Origin: Gracilimonas sp035704785
GTDB taxonomy: Bacteria > Bacteroidota > Rhodothermia > Balneolales > Balneolaceae
Length of the DNA: 43,202 bases
NCBI RefSeq assembly: GCF_035704785.1
Contig: NZ_DASSWP010000127.1
Location: 1 to 43,202, forward strand
Direction of reading: 5' to 3'
Part shown: positions 1 through 8,906 of the stretch, piece by piece
Layout of the letters: every line of letters begins with the position of its first letter
Position numbering within the stretch: position 1 is the first letter of the stretch
Notes under the pieces: generated by a model
Database searches by the model: none
What the model was told of the DNA's origin: nothing
Seen by the model: only the letters and a program-made list of their open reading frames with translations
Position numbers and translations under genes: made by a program

Positions 1-1
1 C

Positions 2-775
2 GATTTTGAATCAAAGATCGTGGTGAAATATGATGCTCCGGGGTTACTCAGGAAAGAGTTGAGTTCCCCCAAGTGGAAACCCCAAGTAATTGCTATGAGT
101 GGGGTGACCGATATCTATCAACCCATAGAAAAGAAATTAAAGCTTACCCGTGGTTGCCTTGAAGTACTTGCGGAATTTCGAAATCCTGTAGGACTCATAA
201 CCAAGAATCATCTTATAACCCGGGATATCGACCTGCTTTGTGAACTGAACGATTTTCAATGCGTAAGTGTGACTGTTTCGGTTACAACCCTTGATAACGA
301 CTTAACAGCCGTAATGGAACCCAGAACATCAAGACCGAATAGAAGATTGGAAGCCATTCGTAAATTATCTGATGCCGGGATTCCGGTTGGAGTCAATGTA
401 GCCCCGATCATACCCGGACTTACGGATCACGAGGTTGTTAAGATCCTGGAAAAAGCATCTTTGGCAGGTGCTTCTTTTGCAGGTTACACGATAGTGCGTC
501 TGCCCTATAAAGTTAAAGACATATTTATTGATTGGCTGGAACAGCATTACCCTGAACGTAAGAAGAAAGTATTACGGAAGATCCTGGATATTAGAGATGG
601 AAAATTGAATAATTCGGAATGGGGCACAAGGATGAAAGGGGAAGGAAACTTTGCAAAGCAGATCTCAGATCTTTTTAAAGTCCATACTAAAAGATTGGGT
701 TTGAACGAAACTAAAAGACATTTGACGACAGACCATTTTATCCGCATTAAAGGGGCACAACTAAATCTTTTTTAA
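2..775 (+). CDS. Radical SAM protein, PA0069/Rv2578c-like (C-terminal part, 5' end outside window)
   Basis: The reading frame is already open at base 2 (DFESKIVVKYDAP...), so the gene starts outside the window and the internal GTG at 20 is not its start. What remains (about 257 residues) is the C-terminal two thirds of a radical SAM enzyme. It contains LLRKELSSPKWKPQ, SGVTDIYQPIE and EVLAEFRNPVGLITKN, which I recognise from the PA0069/Rv2578c family. The CxxxCxxC motif that binds the iron-sulfur cluster must lie upstream of base 1 and cannot be checked. The substrate of this family is not known to me. The gene ends with TAA at 773-775, followed by a 274-nt gap that holds a structured RNA candidate. 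Confidence 0.85.
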   Translation, partial: DFESKIVVKYDAPGLLRKELSSPKWKPQVIAMSGVTDIYQPIEKKLKLTRGCLEVLAEFRNPVGLITKNHLITRDIDLLCELNDFQCVSVTVSVTTLDNDLTAVMEPRTSRPNRRLEAIRKLSDAGIPVGVNVAPIIPGLTDHEVVKILEKASLAGASFAGYTIVRLPYKVKDIFIDWLEQHYPERKKKVLRKILDIRDGKLNNSEWGTRMKGEGNFAKQISDLFKVHTKRLGLNETKRHLTTDHFIRIKGAQLNLF

Positions 776-841
776 AGGTTTATACTTTTTTACACAAAGA
801 AAGAAACTATTTACGTTGGCTTTCGTCTTTATGTATGTAGC

Positions 842-923
842 TTTTTAGGCCCGATATCTGTAAGAGAATAAATAGAAAGTAGCTTTTCACTCTTAACCTC
901 GAAAATGGATATCGGGTTTTTTT
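842..923 (+). ncRNA. Candidate small structured RNA ending in an intrinsic terminator
   Basis: A perfect 9-bp outer stem pairs CCCGATATC (850-858) with GATATCGGG (908-916) and is followed at once by seven T (917-923). Inside it a 6-bp stem pairs TAAGAG (861-866) with CTCTTA (890-895). A short AAAG/CTTT hairpin closes on a TAG loop (876-886). Just upstream, TATGTATG (830-837) is one mismatch from the Bacteroidota -7 box TAnnTTTG and would start a transcript near 842. The whole unit could thus be an RNA of about 80 nt. It could instead be an elaborate terminator for the radical SAM gene, or a terminated leader. No known RNA family was recognised. Confidence 0.45.
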
Positions 924-1049
924 ATGCCTTTCCTTTTTCTGAATTCATTCAATCTTCAAAATAGGGTGGTATTTCTAATTTGACATTTGACCATCCACAA
1001 ATTACAATACAAGTGCCAATCTAAAATACATAGTTGAGGAGGATACGTT

Positions 1050-1430
1050 ATGAATGAAGAATCATTTCTCGAAGCCGCAGAGACCGGCGATCTGGAAACC
1101 ATCGTGGGATTAGCTAATGATGGGATCGACGTTAACACCAAAGACAATCATGACCGAACTGCATTGTTAAAAGCAGCCAAGCATGGACATAAGGATATTG
1201 TTGAGTTTTTGGTACAACATGGGGCTGAAGTAGATATTCGTGATAATAGAGGGACATCGGCTTTATACTGGGCATCTTGCAATGGCCATCATTCCATAGT
1301 TCAGTATCTGATTGAACATAGTGGAGATGTTGATGTTTATGACGACAGAGGATGGTCAGCTAAAGATCAAGCTATAACCCATCATCACAATAATGTAGTT
1401 GAATTATTAAATGCTGCAGGGGCACACTAA
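1050..1430 (+). CDS. Small ankyrin-repeat protein
   Basis: This 126-residue protein is built almost entirely of ankyrin repeats. Two full repeats cover about residues 34-66 (TALLKAAKHGHKDIVEFL) and 68-100 (ALYWASCNGHHSIVQYL), flanked by partial capping repeats at 3-33 and 101-126. There is no signal peptide or membrane segment, so it is probably a cytoplasmic protein-binding module; the partner is unknown. The start is unusually clear: GAGGAGG at 1036-1042 lies 7 nt before the ATG, whereas most genes in this window have no Shine-Dalgarno sequence. That may point to a different expression mode or origin. The gene is followed by a bidirectional terminator and is probably monocistronic. Confidence 0.85.
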   Translation: MNEESFLEAAETGDLETIVGLANDGIDVNTKDNHDRTALLKAAKHGHKDIVEFLVQHGAEVDIRDNRGTSALYWASCNGHHSIVQYLIEHSGDVDVYDDRGWSAKDQAITHHHNNVVELLNAAGAH

Positions 1431-1458
1431 TAGTTAGTAACTAAAAATATTATTCATA

Positions 1459-1494
1459 AAAAAAAGCAGTGATAGAAACTATCACTGCTTTTTT
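1459..1494. terminator. Bidirectional intrinsic terminator
   Basis: A perfect 10-bp stem, GCAGTGATAG (1466-1475) with CTATCACTGC (1479-1488), has a 3-nt loop. It is flanked by an A run on the left and a T run on the right, so it can end transcripts from both sides. It lies between the convergent ankyrin gene and the large Asp-box gene. Confidence 0.9.
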
Positions 1495-1510
1495 GTTTTC
1501 CATGACTTGG

Positions 1511-4500
1511 TTAACTATCGATAGGAATAGTTCGTTGTTCTATCTCCTGAATTAAATTAGGTAATTCACCTTCAAATATTGGAGCAATTCGTTCAAATTG
1601 TTCTTCAATTCGGTTTTCAAGGTCAACATAGACCTCATATTGCTGCTGGGTTGGGCGTCCGTCTCCGGTAGCCACGGTATTTGCAAGAGAAGCTAATTTG
1701 TTGTTCAGCTTTATAGGGAAGTTCAACACATCCTGATAAGACTCGGCTTTGGTTTGTACTAACTCACCCTCTACTTCTTCAAGAACTTTTAGCATGGCGT
1801 CGGCACGTTTCTGGATCTCAGTATTATCGGAATAATCGGATTTCACCTCATTGATCTGCGAACGCACTTCCCTGATTCGGTTGATCATTTTGTGGGTGGT
1901 ATCAAGTTTAGCAACGATGGTTTGATGAAGATCAAACTGAGCCTGGAAATCTTGCTGTGTAGTTTCAATACGAGGGTCTTTAGTTAACTCAAAACTTTGA
2001 GTTCCAACTACTTCGTCATCTACGAGAAGTTGAACCTGATAGGTTCCGGGTATAGCTCTGGGACCATTAGTATTTCCGGACCATAAGATCTGGATACCAT
2101 CCAGGTTTGTTGCCCCAGGATAGCGCATATTCCATTCAAAGATATTGTTTCCTTGTTTAGTTGAAACCACATCTGATGGAACATTGTGGGATTCTTCATA
2201 GAATTCATCAGATTCTTCCACGGGGTCACCTTCTAATGTTTCTTTGCTGGAAAAAGTTCTGATAACTGATCCATCAGGTTCGAGAAACCGAAGTTTAACT
2301 TCACTATCAGGAACATTATTAAGGTTATAATAAACCACCACGCCGTCTTTAGGATTTTCTCCTAAGGTTTCCCCGGGTGAAGGTTCACTGTGTCGTCCAA
2401 ATAAATAGGTTGTTTCGGGCTTGAACAAATAATACTCTGAATTTCTCACTTCGTCACTAAGCTGGTGTAACACTGAAAGATCATCCAGGATCCAGAAAGA
2501 ACGCCCTTGAGTCGCTATAATCAAATCTTTATCTCTTTTGTGGATGGTTAGATCTGTAATAGGCACAGCAGGTAAATTCAATTGAAGAGGCTGCCATTTG
2601 TCACCGTCATTAAATGAGACATAGACTCCGGTTTCGGTTCCGGCATATAGCAAACCTTTTTTGTTAGGATCTTCGCGAATCACCCGTGTAAAATCTCCTT
2701 CAGGAATCCCATTGGTGATCTCGGTCCAGCTGCGACCATAATTAGTGGTCTTGTACAACATAGGAGAGAAGTCATCGAACTTATATCTGGTAGCGGCCAA
2801 GTAAGCGGTACCCGCATCGTGTGGAGAAGGATCTATGATACTTGCCATGGCTTCCGGCATTCCCTCGGGTGTTACTTCGGTCCATGTTTCCCCATTATCC
2901 CGGCTTACATGAATGAGGCCATCATCAGCTCCGGTCCATAATACTCCGGGCTGAACGGTAGATTCTGCAAAGGTAAAGACTGTATTATAGTATTCAACAC
3001 TTGTATCATCTTTGGTGATTGGGCCGCCGGATTCGCCTTGTTTCGACTTATCATTGCGAGTCAGATCACCACTAATGGTTTCCCAGCTCATTCCTTCATC
3101 ATCCGATCGGTGTACGTACTGTGATGTAGCATACAGAATATCAGAATCATGAGGAGAGATGTAGATAGGAAAGGTCCATTGAAATCGATATTTCAGATCC
3201 TCAGCTCCGGCTCCCATTGGATTATCAGGCCAAACATCGATACGATCACTTTGGTTGGTGAAGTCATTAAACTTGTTGAAGTAACCACCATAACTTCCTC
3301 CATAAGTAACATTTGGATTATCCGGATCGGGTGCTATATATCCGCTTTCACCACCTGCAACAGGGGCCCAGTCTCTTTCAGTAATTCCACTGCCGGCAGT
3401 ACGACTCAAAATTCCAACGGTACTATTATCCTGCTGGGCACCGTATATTCTGTATGGGAATTGATTGTCAGTGATCACCTGATAAAACTGTGCCGTAGCG
3501 GATGTGTAATAAGATGACCAGCTTTCACCACCGTTGTAACTCACCTGTCCACCGCCATCATCGGCAATAACCATGCGGTTACCATCTGTAGGAGAGATCC
3601 AAAGATCGTGATGATCGCCGTGAGGTGTTCCGATGCGTTCAAAGCTGTTTCCTCCATCGGTAGATTTATGGAATCCAACATTCAATACATAAACTTCATC
3701 TTCGTGGTTGGTTCCTGCTACAACGTGTGTGTAATACCATGCACGCTGACGAAGATTGCGGTCAGCTGTAGTTCGATTCCAGGTTTCACCTCCATCATCA
3801 GAACGGAAAAGTCCACCGTTCTCATTTTCGATGATTGTCCAGATTCGTTCTGAATTCAATGGTGAGATTGCAACACCTATCTTTCCCGAAATTCCTTTAG
3901 GAAGTCCTGGGCGCTGGGATATATTCTCCCAGTTTTCACCGCCATCTGTACTTTTGTAAAGACCGCTGCCTTCGCCGCCACTCGACATTTCCCATGCGTT
4001 ACGATAAGCTTCCCATAAAGAGGCATATAAAATTCGGGGGTTATTTGGATCTATCTCAACATCAACGGCACCCGTTTTTTCATTGTGATAGAGTACACGT
4101 TTCCAATTTTCGCCACCATCAGTGGTTTTAAAAACACCGCGTTCTGAATTACCTTCGTTTCCAAAAGCATGACCTAATACGGCTACCCAAACAACATCTT
4201 CATTGTCCGGATGTACGACGATCTCACCAATGAAATGAGAATCTCCCAAACCGATATGTTCCCAGGTTTTACCGCCATCCACAGAACGGTACATTCCGTC
4301 TCCGGCCGACATGTTTCCGCGAATACAAGTCTCGCCCATTCCTGCATAGATCACATTTGCATTGGATGGAGCAACAGAAATTGCACCAACCGAACCGGTT
4401 TTAAAATATCCGTCTGACACATTATACCAGTTAATTCCACCATCAGTGGTTTTGTAAACTCCACCCCCGGTAAATCCCGTATAATAGGTATGAGGCTGAT

Positions 4501-4723
4501 CGGCATGTCCTGAAACGGCTACAGAACGTCCGCCACGGAATGGCCCAATATTCCTGTATTCTAATTCCTGAAATAATGTTTGTTCGTAGTCAGGGTTACT
4601 AATGTCCTCGCCGTGTCCAAAAACCTGAGCATTAGCTGAGTTTGATGAACTAAAACTGAAGAGGATGACAAAGATGAGAACTGCATAAGAAAAGAATGCT
4701 GTTTTACGGTAGCTGAGTTTCAT
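1511..4723 (-). CDS. Secreted Asp-box (BNR/VPS10-like) repeat protein
   Basis: This 1070-residue exported protein has a signal peptide (hydrophobic residues 8-27, likely cut after ANA at about 32). The first two thirds form a beta-propeller-type domain. I count ten Asp-box (S/T-x-D-x-G-x-x-W) motifs, such as KTTDGGINW, RSVDGGKTW, KSTDGGENW and RSDDGGETW. The C-terminal third has a beta-sandwich-like segment (about 870-930) and then a helical region rich in charged residues. Families with this layout are annotated as VPS10/sortilin-like or glycosyl-hydrolase-like exoproteins in Bacteroidota. Their substrate is generally unproven, and I see no catalytic signature that settles enzyme versus binding protein. 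The gene stands alone on the minus strand, with no Shine-Dalgarno sequence before its ATG. Confidence 0.85.
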   Translation of the reverse strand: MKLSYRKTAFFSYAVLIFVILFSFSSSNSANAQVFGHGEDISNPDYEQTLFQELEYRNIGPFRGGRSVAVSGHADQPHTYYTGFTGGGVYKTTDGGINWYNVSDGYFKTGSVGAISVAPSNANVIYAGMGETCIRGNMSAGDGMYRSVDGGKTWEHIGLGDSHFIGEIVVHPDNEDVVWVAVLGHAFGNEGNSERGVFKTTDGGENWKRVLYHNEKTGAVDVEIDPNNPRILYASLWEAYRNAWEMSSGGEGSGLYKSTDGGENWENISQRPGLPKGISGKIGVAISPLNSERIWTIIENENGGLFRSDDGGETWNRTTADRNLRQRAWYYTHVVAGTNHEDEVYVLNVGFHKSTDGGNSFERIGTPHGDHHDLWISPTDGNRMVIADDGGGQVSYNGGESWSSYYTSATAQFYQVITDNQFPYRIYGAQQDNSTVGILSRTAGSGITERDWAPVAGGESGYIAPDPDNPNVTYGGSYGGYFNKFNDFTNQSDRIDVWPDNPMGAGAEDLKYRFQWTFPIYISPHDSDILYATSQYVHRSDDEGMSWETISGDLTRNDKSKQGESGGPITKDDTSVEYYNTVFTFAESTVQPGVLWTGADDGLIHVSRDNGETWTEVTPEGMPEAMASIIDPSPHDAGTAYLAATRYKFDDFSPMLYKTTNYGRSWTEITNGIPEGDFTRVIREDPNKKGLLYAGTETGVYVSFNDGDKWQPLQLNLPAVPITDLTIHKRDKDLIIATQGRSFWILDDLSVLHQLSDEVRNSEYYLFKPETTYLFGRHSEPSPGETLGENPKDGVVVYYNLNNVPDSEVKLRFLEPDGSVIRTFSSKETLEGDPVEESDEFYEESHNVPSDVVSTKQGNNIFEWNMRYPGATNLDGIQILWSGNTNGPRAIPGTYQVQLLVDDEVVGTQSFELTKDPRIETTQQDFQAQFDLHQTIVAKLDTTHKMINRIREVRSQINEVKSDYSDNTEIQKRADAMLKVLEEVEGELVQTKAESYQDVLNFPIKLNNKLASLANTVATGDGRPTQQQYEVYVDLENRIEEQFERIAPIFEGELPNLIQEIEQRTIPIDS

Positions 4724-4933
4724 AGAGAATTCGTTTTAGTGAGAGTTATAATCCACAGAACGGCTTTATGAATATCAAAACTTATGGGACTCAGCGCAAA
4801 GAACTAAGCCTGAATTATTTGTGCTTGATCCATAATTGCATGGACAACAGTCGTTAGGTCAAAAAGCCGTGCTCTAATATAATTGATATCTGATAAAATG
4901 CTGAGTAAGATTTTAGGAGGGGTTAACCAAAGA

Positions 4934-5644
4934 TCACTTCCCGTAAATAATAAAAATAGTAGGGCGTTTATTGAGGTTCGGAAGTTTAGCTGATTTCCAA
5001 TCAGAGATATATTGAGAAGTGATCTCTTCGGTGGGAAGTGTTATATCTGTTGCCGTGCAAAGGTGAGTAGCTTCAGAACAAGTTGAGAGTATATCCTTCA
5101 AAATTTCGTTATTACGATAGGGAGCTTCCATAAAAATCTGTGTGCGGTCATGCCGGCGAGATTCCCCTTCTAACTGAGTGATCATAGACCTTCGCTTGTT
5201 TTGATCCATAGGTAAGTATCCATGAAAGGCGAAATTTTGTCCATTGAATCCTGATGCCATCAAAGCCAAAAGAATAGAAGAGGGTCCAACTAATGGAACT
5301 ACCCGGATCCCACTTTGATGGGCCATTTTCACCAGTTTTGCACCGGGATCAGCTACGGCCGGAGCTCCGGCTTCTGAAAGAACACCCGCATTTCTTCCTT
5401 GTTTAACAGGTTTAAGAAAGGAGTGGATCTCCTGATCGGGAGTGTTCTTATTGAGATGATAAAATTCTATTTCATACTCAGGAACAGTATTGCCAACCCA
5501 CTGAAGAAATGAAGAAGCACTGCGAATATTTTCAACCATCAAAACATCAAGCTCCCTTAGGATACTTAGCGTGTATTCCGGTATGGTGTTATTTTCAGGT
5601 GTATTACCAAGAGTAGTTGGTATGAGGTATAAAGTACCAGCCAT
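4934..5644 (-). CDS. SAM-dependent methyltransferase of the RsmI/tetrapyrrole-methylase fold
   Basis: This 236-residue protein starts with MAGTLYLIPTTLGN, the usual N-terminal strand of the tetrapyrrole-methylase fold. It also has the SAM-site motif GVLSEAGAPAVADPG, which corresponds to S(D/E)AGxPxxxDPG in RsmI. RsmI methylates the ribose of C1402 in 16S rRNA. Bacteroidota often carry both a canonical RsmI and a shorter paralogue like this one, so I do not assign the symbol. It is the last gene of a three-gene operon. Its ATG overlaps the stop of the preceding gene by one base (TAATG), suggesting translational coupling. Confidence 0.8.
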   Translation of the reverse strand: MAGTLYLIPTTLGNTPENNTIPEYTLSILRELDVLMVENIRSASSFLQWVGNTVPEYEIEFYHLNKNTPDQEIHSFLKPVKQGRNAGVLSEAGAPAVADPGAKLVKMAHQSGIRVVPLVGPSSILLALMASGFNGQNFAFHGYLPMDQNKRRSMITQLEGESRRHDRTQIFMEAPYRNNEILKDILSTCSEATHLCTATDITLPTEEITSQYISDWKSAKLPNLNKRPTIFIIYGK

Positions 5645-6126
5645 TAATAAACCATTTCAATTTCAAATTTCTCGTCATTTTCATCAGCCACTTTTCGGCG
5701 GATGTATCGGTTTACAAAAAAGCCGGCTATCACAGTAACAACCAATCCAATGAAAGCCACACCCATATTAACAAGAGAGGTACTTTTCTGTATTTGATAA
5801 GTTGGATAGAGTACGATCTCCTGGAATGAATCCGGTTGGTAGCGAATGGGAATATTGGAGCTTTCCATCAGTTCCTGTGCCATTTGTATGGATAGCGACA
5901 TTCTTCGTTCTATCACATCGCCATTTGCCTCAAACCGGAGATCAACGTATCCATTACTTTGAGCTGCAATTTGCTTGATATCGAAATCGGTAACTTCAGC
6001 AAGATAGGTTTCTCCATTTTCGTAGGTATCAATGGCTCCTTTGTAAACCATTCCTTGTTGGAACACCAAAAAGAGAAGATAAGCAGGCACAACCCAATAG
6101 AGATTTAAAAGCCGGTATTTATTCAT
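5644..6126 (-). CDS. Small membrane protein, DUF3592-like
   Basis: The predicted protein has about 160 residues, with a membrane helix at each end (WVVPAYLLFLVF near the N terminus; MGVAFIGLVVTVIAGFF near residue 125-145). Between them lies an extracytoplasmic beta-rich domain (YLAEVTDF, VDLRFEANGDVIERR) that resembles DUF3592 proteins. Function is unknown. I chose the ATG at 6126 because it overlaps the upstream stop by only 8 nt (ATGAATAA) and the protein then begins directly with MNKYRLLNLYW before the helix. A longer start at 6159 would add 11 residues and overlap the upstream gene by 41 nt. It sits in an operon between the beta-lactamase-fold gene and the methyltransferase. Confidence 0.7.
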   Translation of the reverse strand: MNKYRLLNLYWVVPAYLLFLVFQQGMVYKGAIDTYENGETYLAEVTDFDIKQIAAQSNGYVDLRFEANGDVIERRMSLSIQMAQELMESSNIPIRYQPDSFQEIVLYPTYQIQKSTSLVNMGVAFIGLVVTVIAGFFVNRYIRRKVADENDEKFEIEMVY

Positions 6127-7288
6127 TGTTCTTGGCAATTTCTTTGATGGTAGTTTCATACAAAGCCGGATCCCATATCAGTCGCTGTTGGTAATCTTCT
6201 TGCATGTGGTTGGCCGACATATGCACCCAAAACCCAACCGGAAGCTGATCGAAAAATACAGCCTGTACAGAAGTATGTCCGTCATAAATAGAAGTACCGA
6301 AATCGATACCGCCTAAAAGTCCCATCCGGTTGTCATAGATAGCACCATAATCTGAAAAGCTCCGGGCAATTGGTTCTGATCCCATGGGCCACCTCAATTT
6401 TTGTTTTATTTGCTGAGAGATCTCTTTCGATAATATTTCATCAGAGAGTAAAAGGGCCATCATGTCTGCCAATTCTCTGGTCGTAGCCTGCGGAAAATAG
6501 GCAAGTGCATCTCGTTCTTGCATAAAGCTCAGGGAAAGCCGGTCATCTTCAAATTGTGCTTTTACTTCCATGTTGAAGATTGAATCGTCTTTTAGGTTTC
6601 GGGCAGACTCGATAGCCTGTTCCGCAAATTCGCTGTAACTCACAGAATCCAAACCGGCGGTGTCATTAAGACTTGGGTTGATCCTCATGTACATCCCTGA
6701 AAAAGGAAGGGGGAGTGAAGTTTCAGGCATATTAAGTGTGTCCATCAAGGCACGGATATTTTGTTCACCAAGTTTAAACCACAAATAGTCAGCAACAACT
6801 AGGTCACTGTTTTGCAGCATCGCTTTTACTATATCATCAAGTGTGGCACTTCTGCCCTCGAATTTCTCTACCAATTTTTGATGATTATTTTCGCTGATCT
6901 CCGGCAGGGCAAACTTTTTGATCTCTTCAAGAGTCACTATTTCGGCAGGATCAATTATCCCTTCCGCAACCTGACGTTCATATTCCATCAATAAGAAAAT
7001 ATTTGAGGTAGCACCCAAAGCTCTGGGAATATTTTCCTGATAAAAGATCCCGGAATCAGGATCATTCACATTATAGGAAGTGATGGAAACCCACTCAGGA
7101 TGTTCACCTACAAATTGGGCAAGCCCTTCTAGTGAATAGGTGTTTTCGATGTATTGACTGCCTTCCGCCATTCCGGCTTTATTTTCAAAAAGGGTTTTAA
7201 AACCGGAATAATTGAGGCCTATAACCATCGCAAAAACAGCAGCCGCAACGAACAGAAAGATGAATAAAAATTTTAGAGCTCTCTTCAA
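6119..7288 (-). CDS. Beta-lactamase-fold (class A-like) protein, catalytic residues apparently lost
   Basis: The 389-residue protein has an N-terminal membrane anchor or signal (residues 6-25) and a domain that I align with class A beta-lactamase-like serine hydrolases. At the expected S-x-x-K position it reads S95-N-I-F98, so the general-base lysine is replaced by phenylalanine. At the SDN position it reads S161-D162-L163, losing the asparagine. No clear K-T/S-G triad is seen near the C terminus, where the sequence DYGAIYDN is found instead. The fold looks intact (no frameshift, normal length), so this is probably a pseudoenzyme with a binding or structural role in the periplasm rather than a pseudogene. 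It is first in an operon with the DUF3592-like gene and the methyltransferase. Confidence 0.7.
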   Translation of the reverse strand: MKRALKFLFIFLFVAAAVFAMVIGLNYSGFKTLFENKAGMAEGSQYIENTYSLEGLAQFVGEHPEWVSITSYNVNDPDSGIFYQENIPRALGATSNIFLLMEYERQVAEGIIDPAEIVTLEEIKKFALPEISENNHQKLVEKFEGRSATLDDIVKAMLQNSDLVVADYLWFKLGEQNIRALMDTLNMPETSLPLPFSGMYMRINPSLNDTAGLDSVSYSEFAEQAIESARNLKDDSIFNMEVKAQFEDDRLSLSFMQERDALAYFPQATTRELADMMALLLSDEILSKEISQQIKQKLRWPMGSEPIARSFSDYGAIYDNRMGLLGGIDFGTSIYDGHTSVQAVFFDQLPVGFWVHMSANHMQEDYQQRLIWDPALYETTIKEIAKNNE

Positions 7289-7370
7289 GAAATGAGATTT
7301 TAAACAGGATTATAATTTCAGCCTAAAGATACAAAGAAGAAAAGAGCTTATCCTGAGTTTGTAACAGATA

Positions 7371-7416
7371 ATTGTTATTCGTGAATTCGGAATTAACCTT
7401 ATCCACGAGTAACAAT
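7371..7416. repeat. Inverted repeat with GTTATTCGTG arms
   Basis: ATTGTTATTCGTG (7371-7383) faces CACGAGTAACAAT (7404-7416), with 12 of 13 positions complementary and a 20-nt loop. It lies just downstream of the DUF819 gene and could act as a terminator-like hairpin, though there is no T run on the minus strand. The arms resemble those of the larger hairpin at 21745-21825, suggesting one repeat family. Confidence 0.6.
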
Positions 7417-7425
7417 TAGCTATGA

Positions 7426-8673
7426 TCAGAAACCGGACACAATGCGCATCATCTCAGCGCTGATCCACGCTCCGTAGGTCCCGAGTGCATAACCAAGAAC
7501 AGCGAGCAGAACACCTACAGGTGCTAAAGCCGGATGAAATGCTGATGCTACAATGGGGGCAGACGCTGCACCGCCTACGTTGGCTTGACTTCCAACCGCC
7601 ACAAAAAAGAACGGTGCCTTAATGAATTTTCCAACGATCAATAAAATGATAACGTGAATCAGGATCCATACCGCACCGATAACGAAATAGCCGGGAGCAT
7701 CCAACATAGAAGCAATGTTCATTTTCATTCCTATGGTCATGACCAAAATGTAGAGGAAAAGACTCCCGATCTTGGAAGCTCCGGCACCTTCGAGGTTACG
7801 TGCTTTTGTAAAGGATAATATAAGACCGCCTGTAGTGGCTACTACAATGATCCAGAAAAAGGAGGAATTCAAACTAAGGCGGGATAAATTTGGAGCATTT
7901 TCAGTGATCCATGGAGCAATGGAGTCTCCGGCAAGATGTCCAAGGGCGACCAGACTAAATGCCACCGCTATGATCTTAGTAAAATCAACCAGGGTTGGAA
8001 CTTTTGCAATTTCAGCCTGATAGTCTGCGATCTTGTGTTTTAGTTCTTCAATGGCAGAGGAGTCTGCTTTAAACCACCTGTCTACTTTATCCGAAATTCC
8101 GGCTCCATATAAAAGGAAGGCCATCCAGATGTTAGCTACTATAATATCTACCGTAACCATGGCTCCAAACAGATCGGCACTCGGTTCATAGATCTCCAGC
8201 ATGGCGGTTTGGTTTGCACCGCCACCGATCCAGCTTCCGGCAACCGTTGCAAGTCCGCGCCAAACTTCATCAGGTCCGGTTCCGCCAATGATCTCCGGAT
8301 TTATAGTGCCTACTATTAAAATGGCAATGGGGCCACCCAGCATAATGCTGAAAGTACCGGCAAGAAACATGATCACCGCTTTAGGACCAAGATTGAGAAT
8401 ACCTTTAAAATCAATACTGAGGGTTAACAAAACCAAACTCGCAGGCAGCAGATAACGGGAAGCTACATAATATAGATTGGAATCCGCTTCGGATATGATC
8501 CCGAAAGTTGTTAAGAGCGAGGGCAGGAAATAGCAAAGCAACAAAGAAGGAATGAACTTATAAAATTTCTGCCATTTGGGATTATCACTATGCGAGGTGA
8601 TAAAGATTCCGGCTAAAATTGCCATCAACAGTCCAAAGGTAACCGCATCGCTGGTGATCAGTGCTGAGTCCAT
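7426..8673 (-). CDS. DUF819 family membrane protein
   Basis: This is a 415-residue polytopic membrane protein with about ten to twelve hydrophobic segments. It has the glycine-rich features of the DUF819 (YjcL) family, such as GSWIGGGANQTAMLE (about residues 146-160) and GSQANVGGAASAPIVA near the C terminus. The symmetric pair of glycine-rich motifs suggests an inverted-repeat transporter fold (inference). The substrate is unknown. A soluble charged loop (SSAIEELKHKIADYQAE) divides the two halves. It appears monocistronic and divergent from the lysC operon, with no Shine-Dalgarno sequence before the ATG. Confidence 0.85.
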   Translation of the reverse strand: MDSALITSDAVTFGLLMAILAGIFITSHSDNPKWQKFYKFIPSLLLCYFLPSLLTTFGIISEADSNLYYVASRYLLPASLVLLTLSIDFKGILNLGPKAVIMFLAGTFSIMLGGPIAILIVGTINPEIIGGTGPDEVWRGLATVAGSWIGGGANQTAMLEIYEPSADLFGAMVTVDIIVANIWMAFLLYGAGISDKVDRWFKADSSAIEELKHKIADYQAEIAKVPTLVDFTKIIAVAFSLVALGHLAGDSIAPWITENAPNLSRLSLNSSFFWIIVVATTGGLILSFTKARNLEGAGASKIGSLFLYILVMTIGMKMNIASMLDAPGYFVIGAVWILIHVIILLIVGKFIKAPFFFVAVGSQANVGGAASAPIVASAFHPALAPVGVLLAVLGYALGTYGAWISAEMMRIVSGF

Positions 8674-8860
8674 GAAGTAGATTATTTTCAGATTATAAAT
8701 TTGTGTGAGAATACAAAATTCTGAGGAATGTGACAGTTTTGATTTTGTGCCCAGAAATCAGAAGCGTGATTACTACCTGGCATAGTGTGGATCACTTATT
8801 AAAGTATATGAAAATCATTCTGATAAACTATTTAAATAAGGTATTGGGTCGATTTGTCTT

Positions 8861-8868
8861 TATTTTTG
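8861..8868 (+). promoter_or_regulatory. Bacteroidota-type -7 box of the lysC operon
   Basis: TATTTTTG matches TAnnTTTG exactly and lies 39 nt before the lysC ATG, so transcription would begin near 8874. The -33 region is poor (GTATTGGG at 8841-8848, short spacing). No lysine riboswitch or attenuator hairpin is visible in the 233-nt gap. Confidence 0.5.
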
Positions 8869-8906
8869 ATGCTACTCATTTTATCAAATCAACTATTTAA
8901 TAAAGA

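Noticed and set aside
3149..3517. Plus-strand ORF of 122 codons inside the Asp-box gene
   Set aside because: It is the reverse-complement shadow of repeated coding sequence, without signal, motif or plausible start region.
8674..8906. Lysine riboswitch or attenuator before lysC
   Set aside because: No conserved riboswitch helices or terminator/antiterminator pair could be found; only a promoter box is visible.
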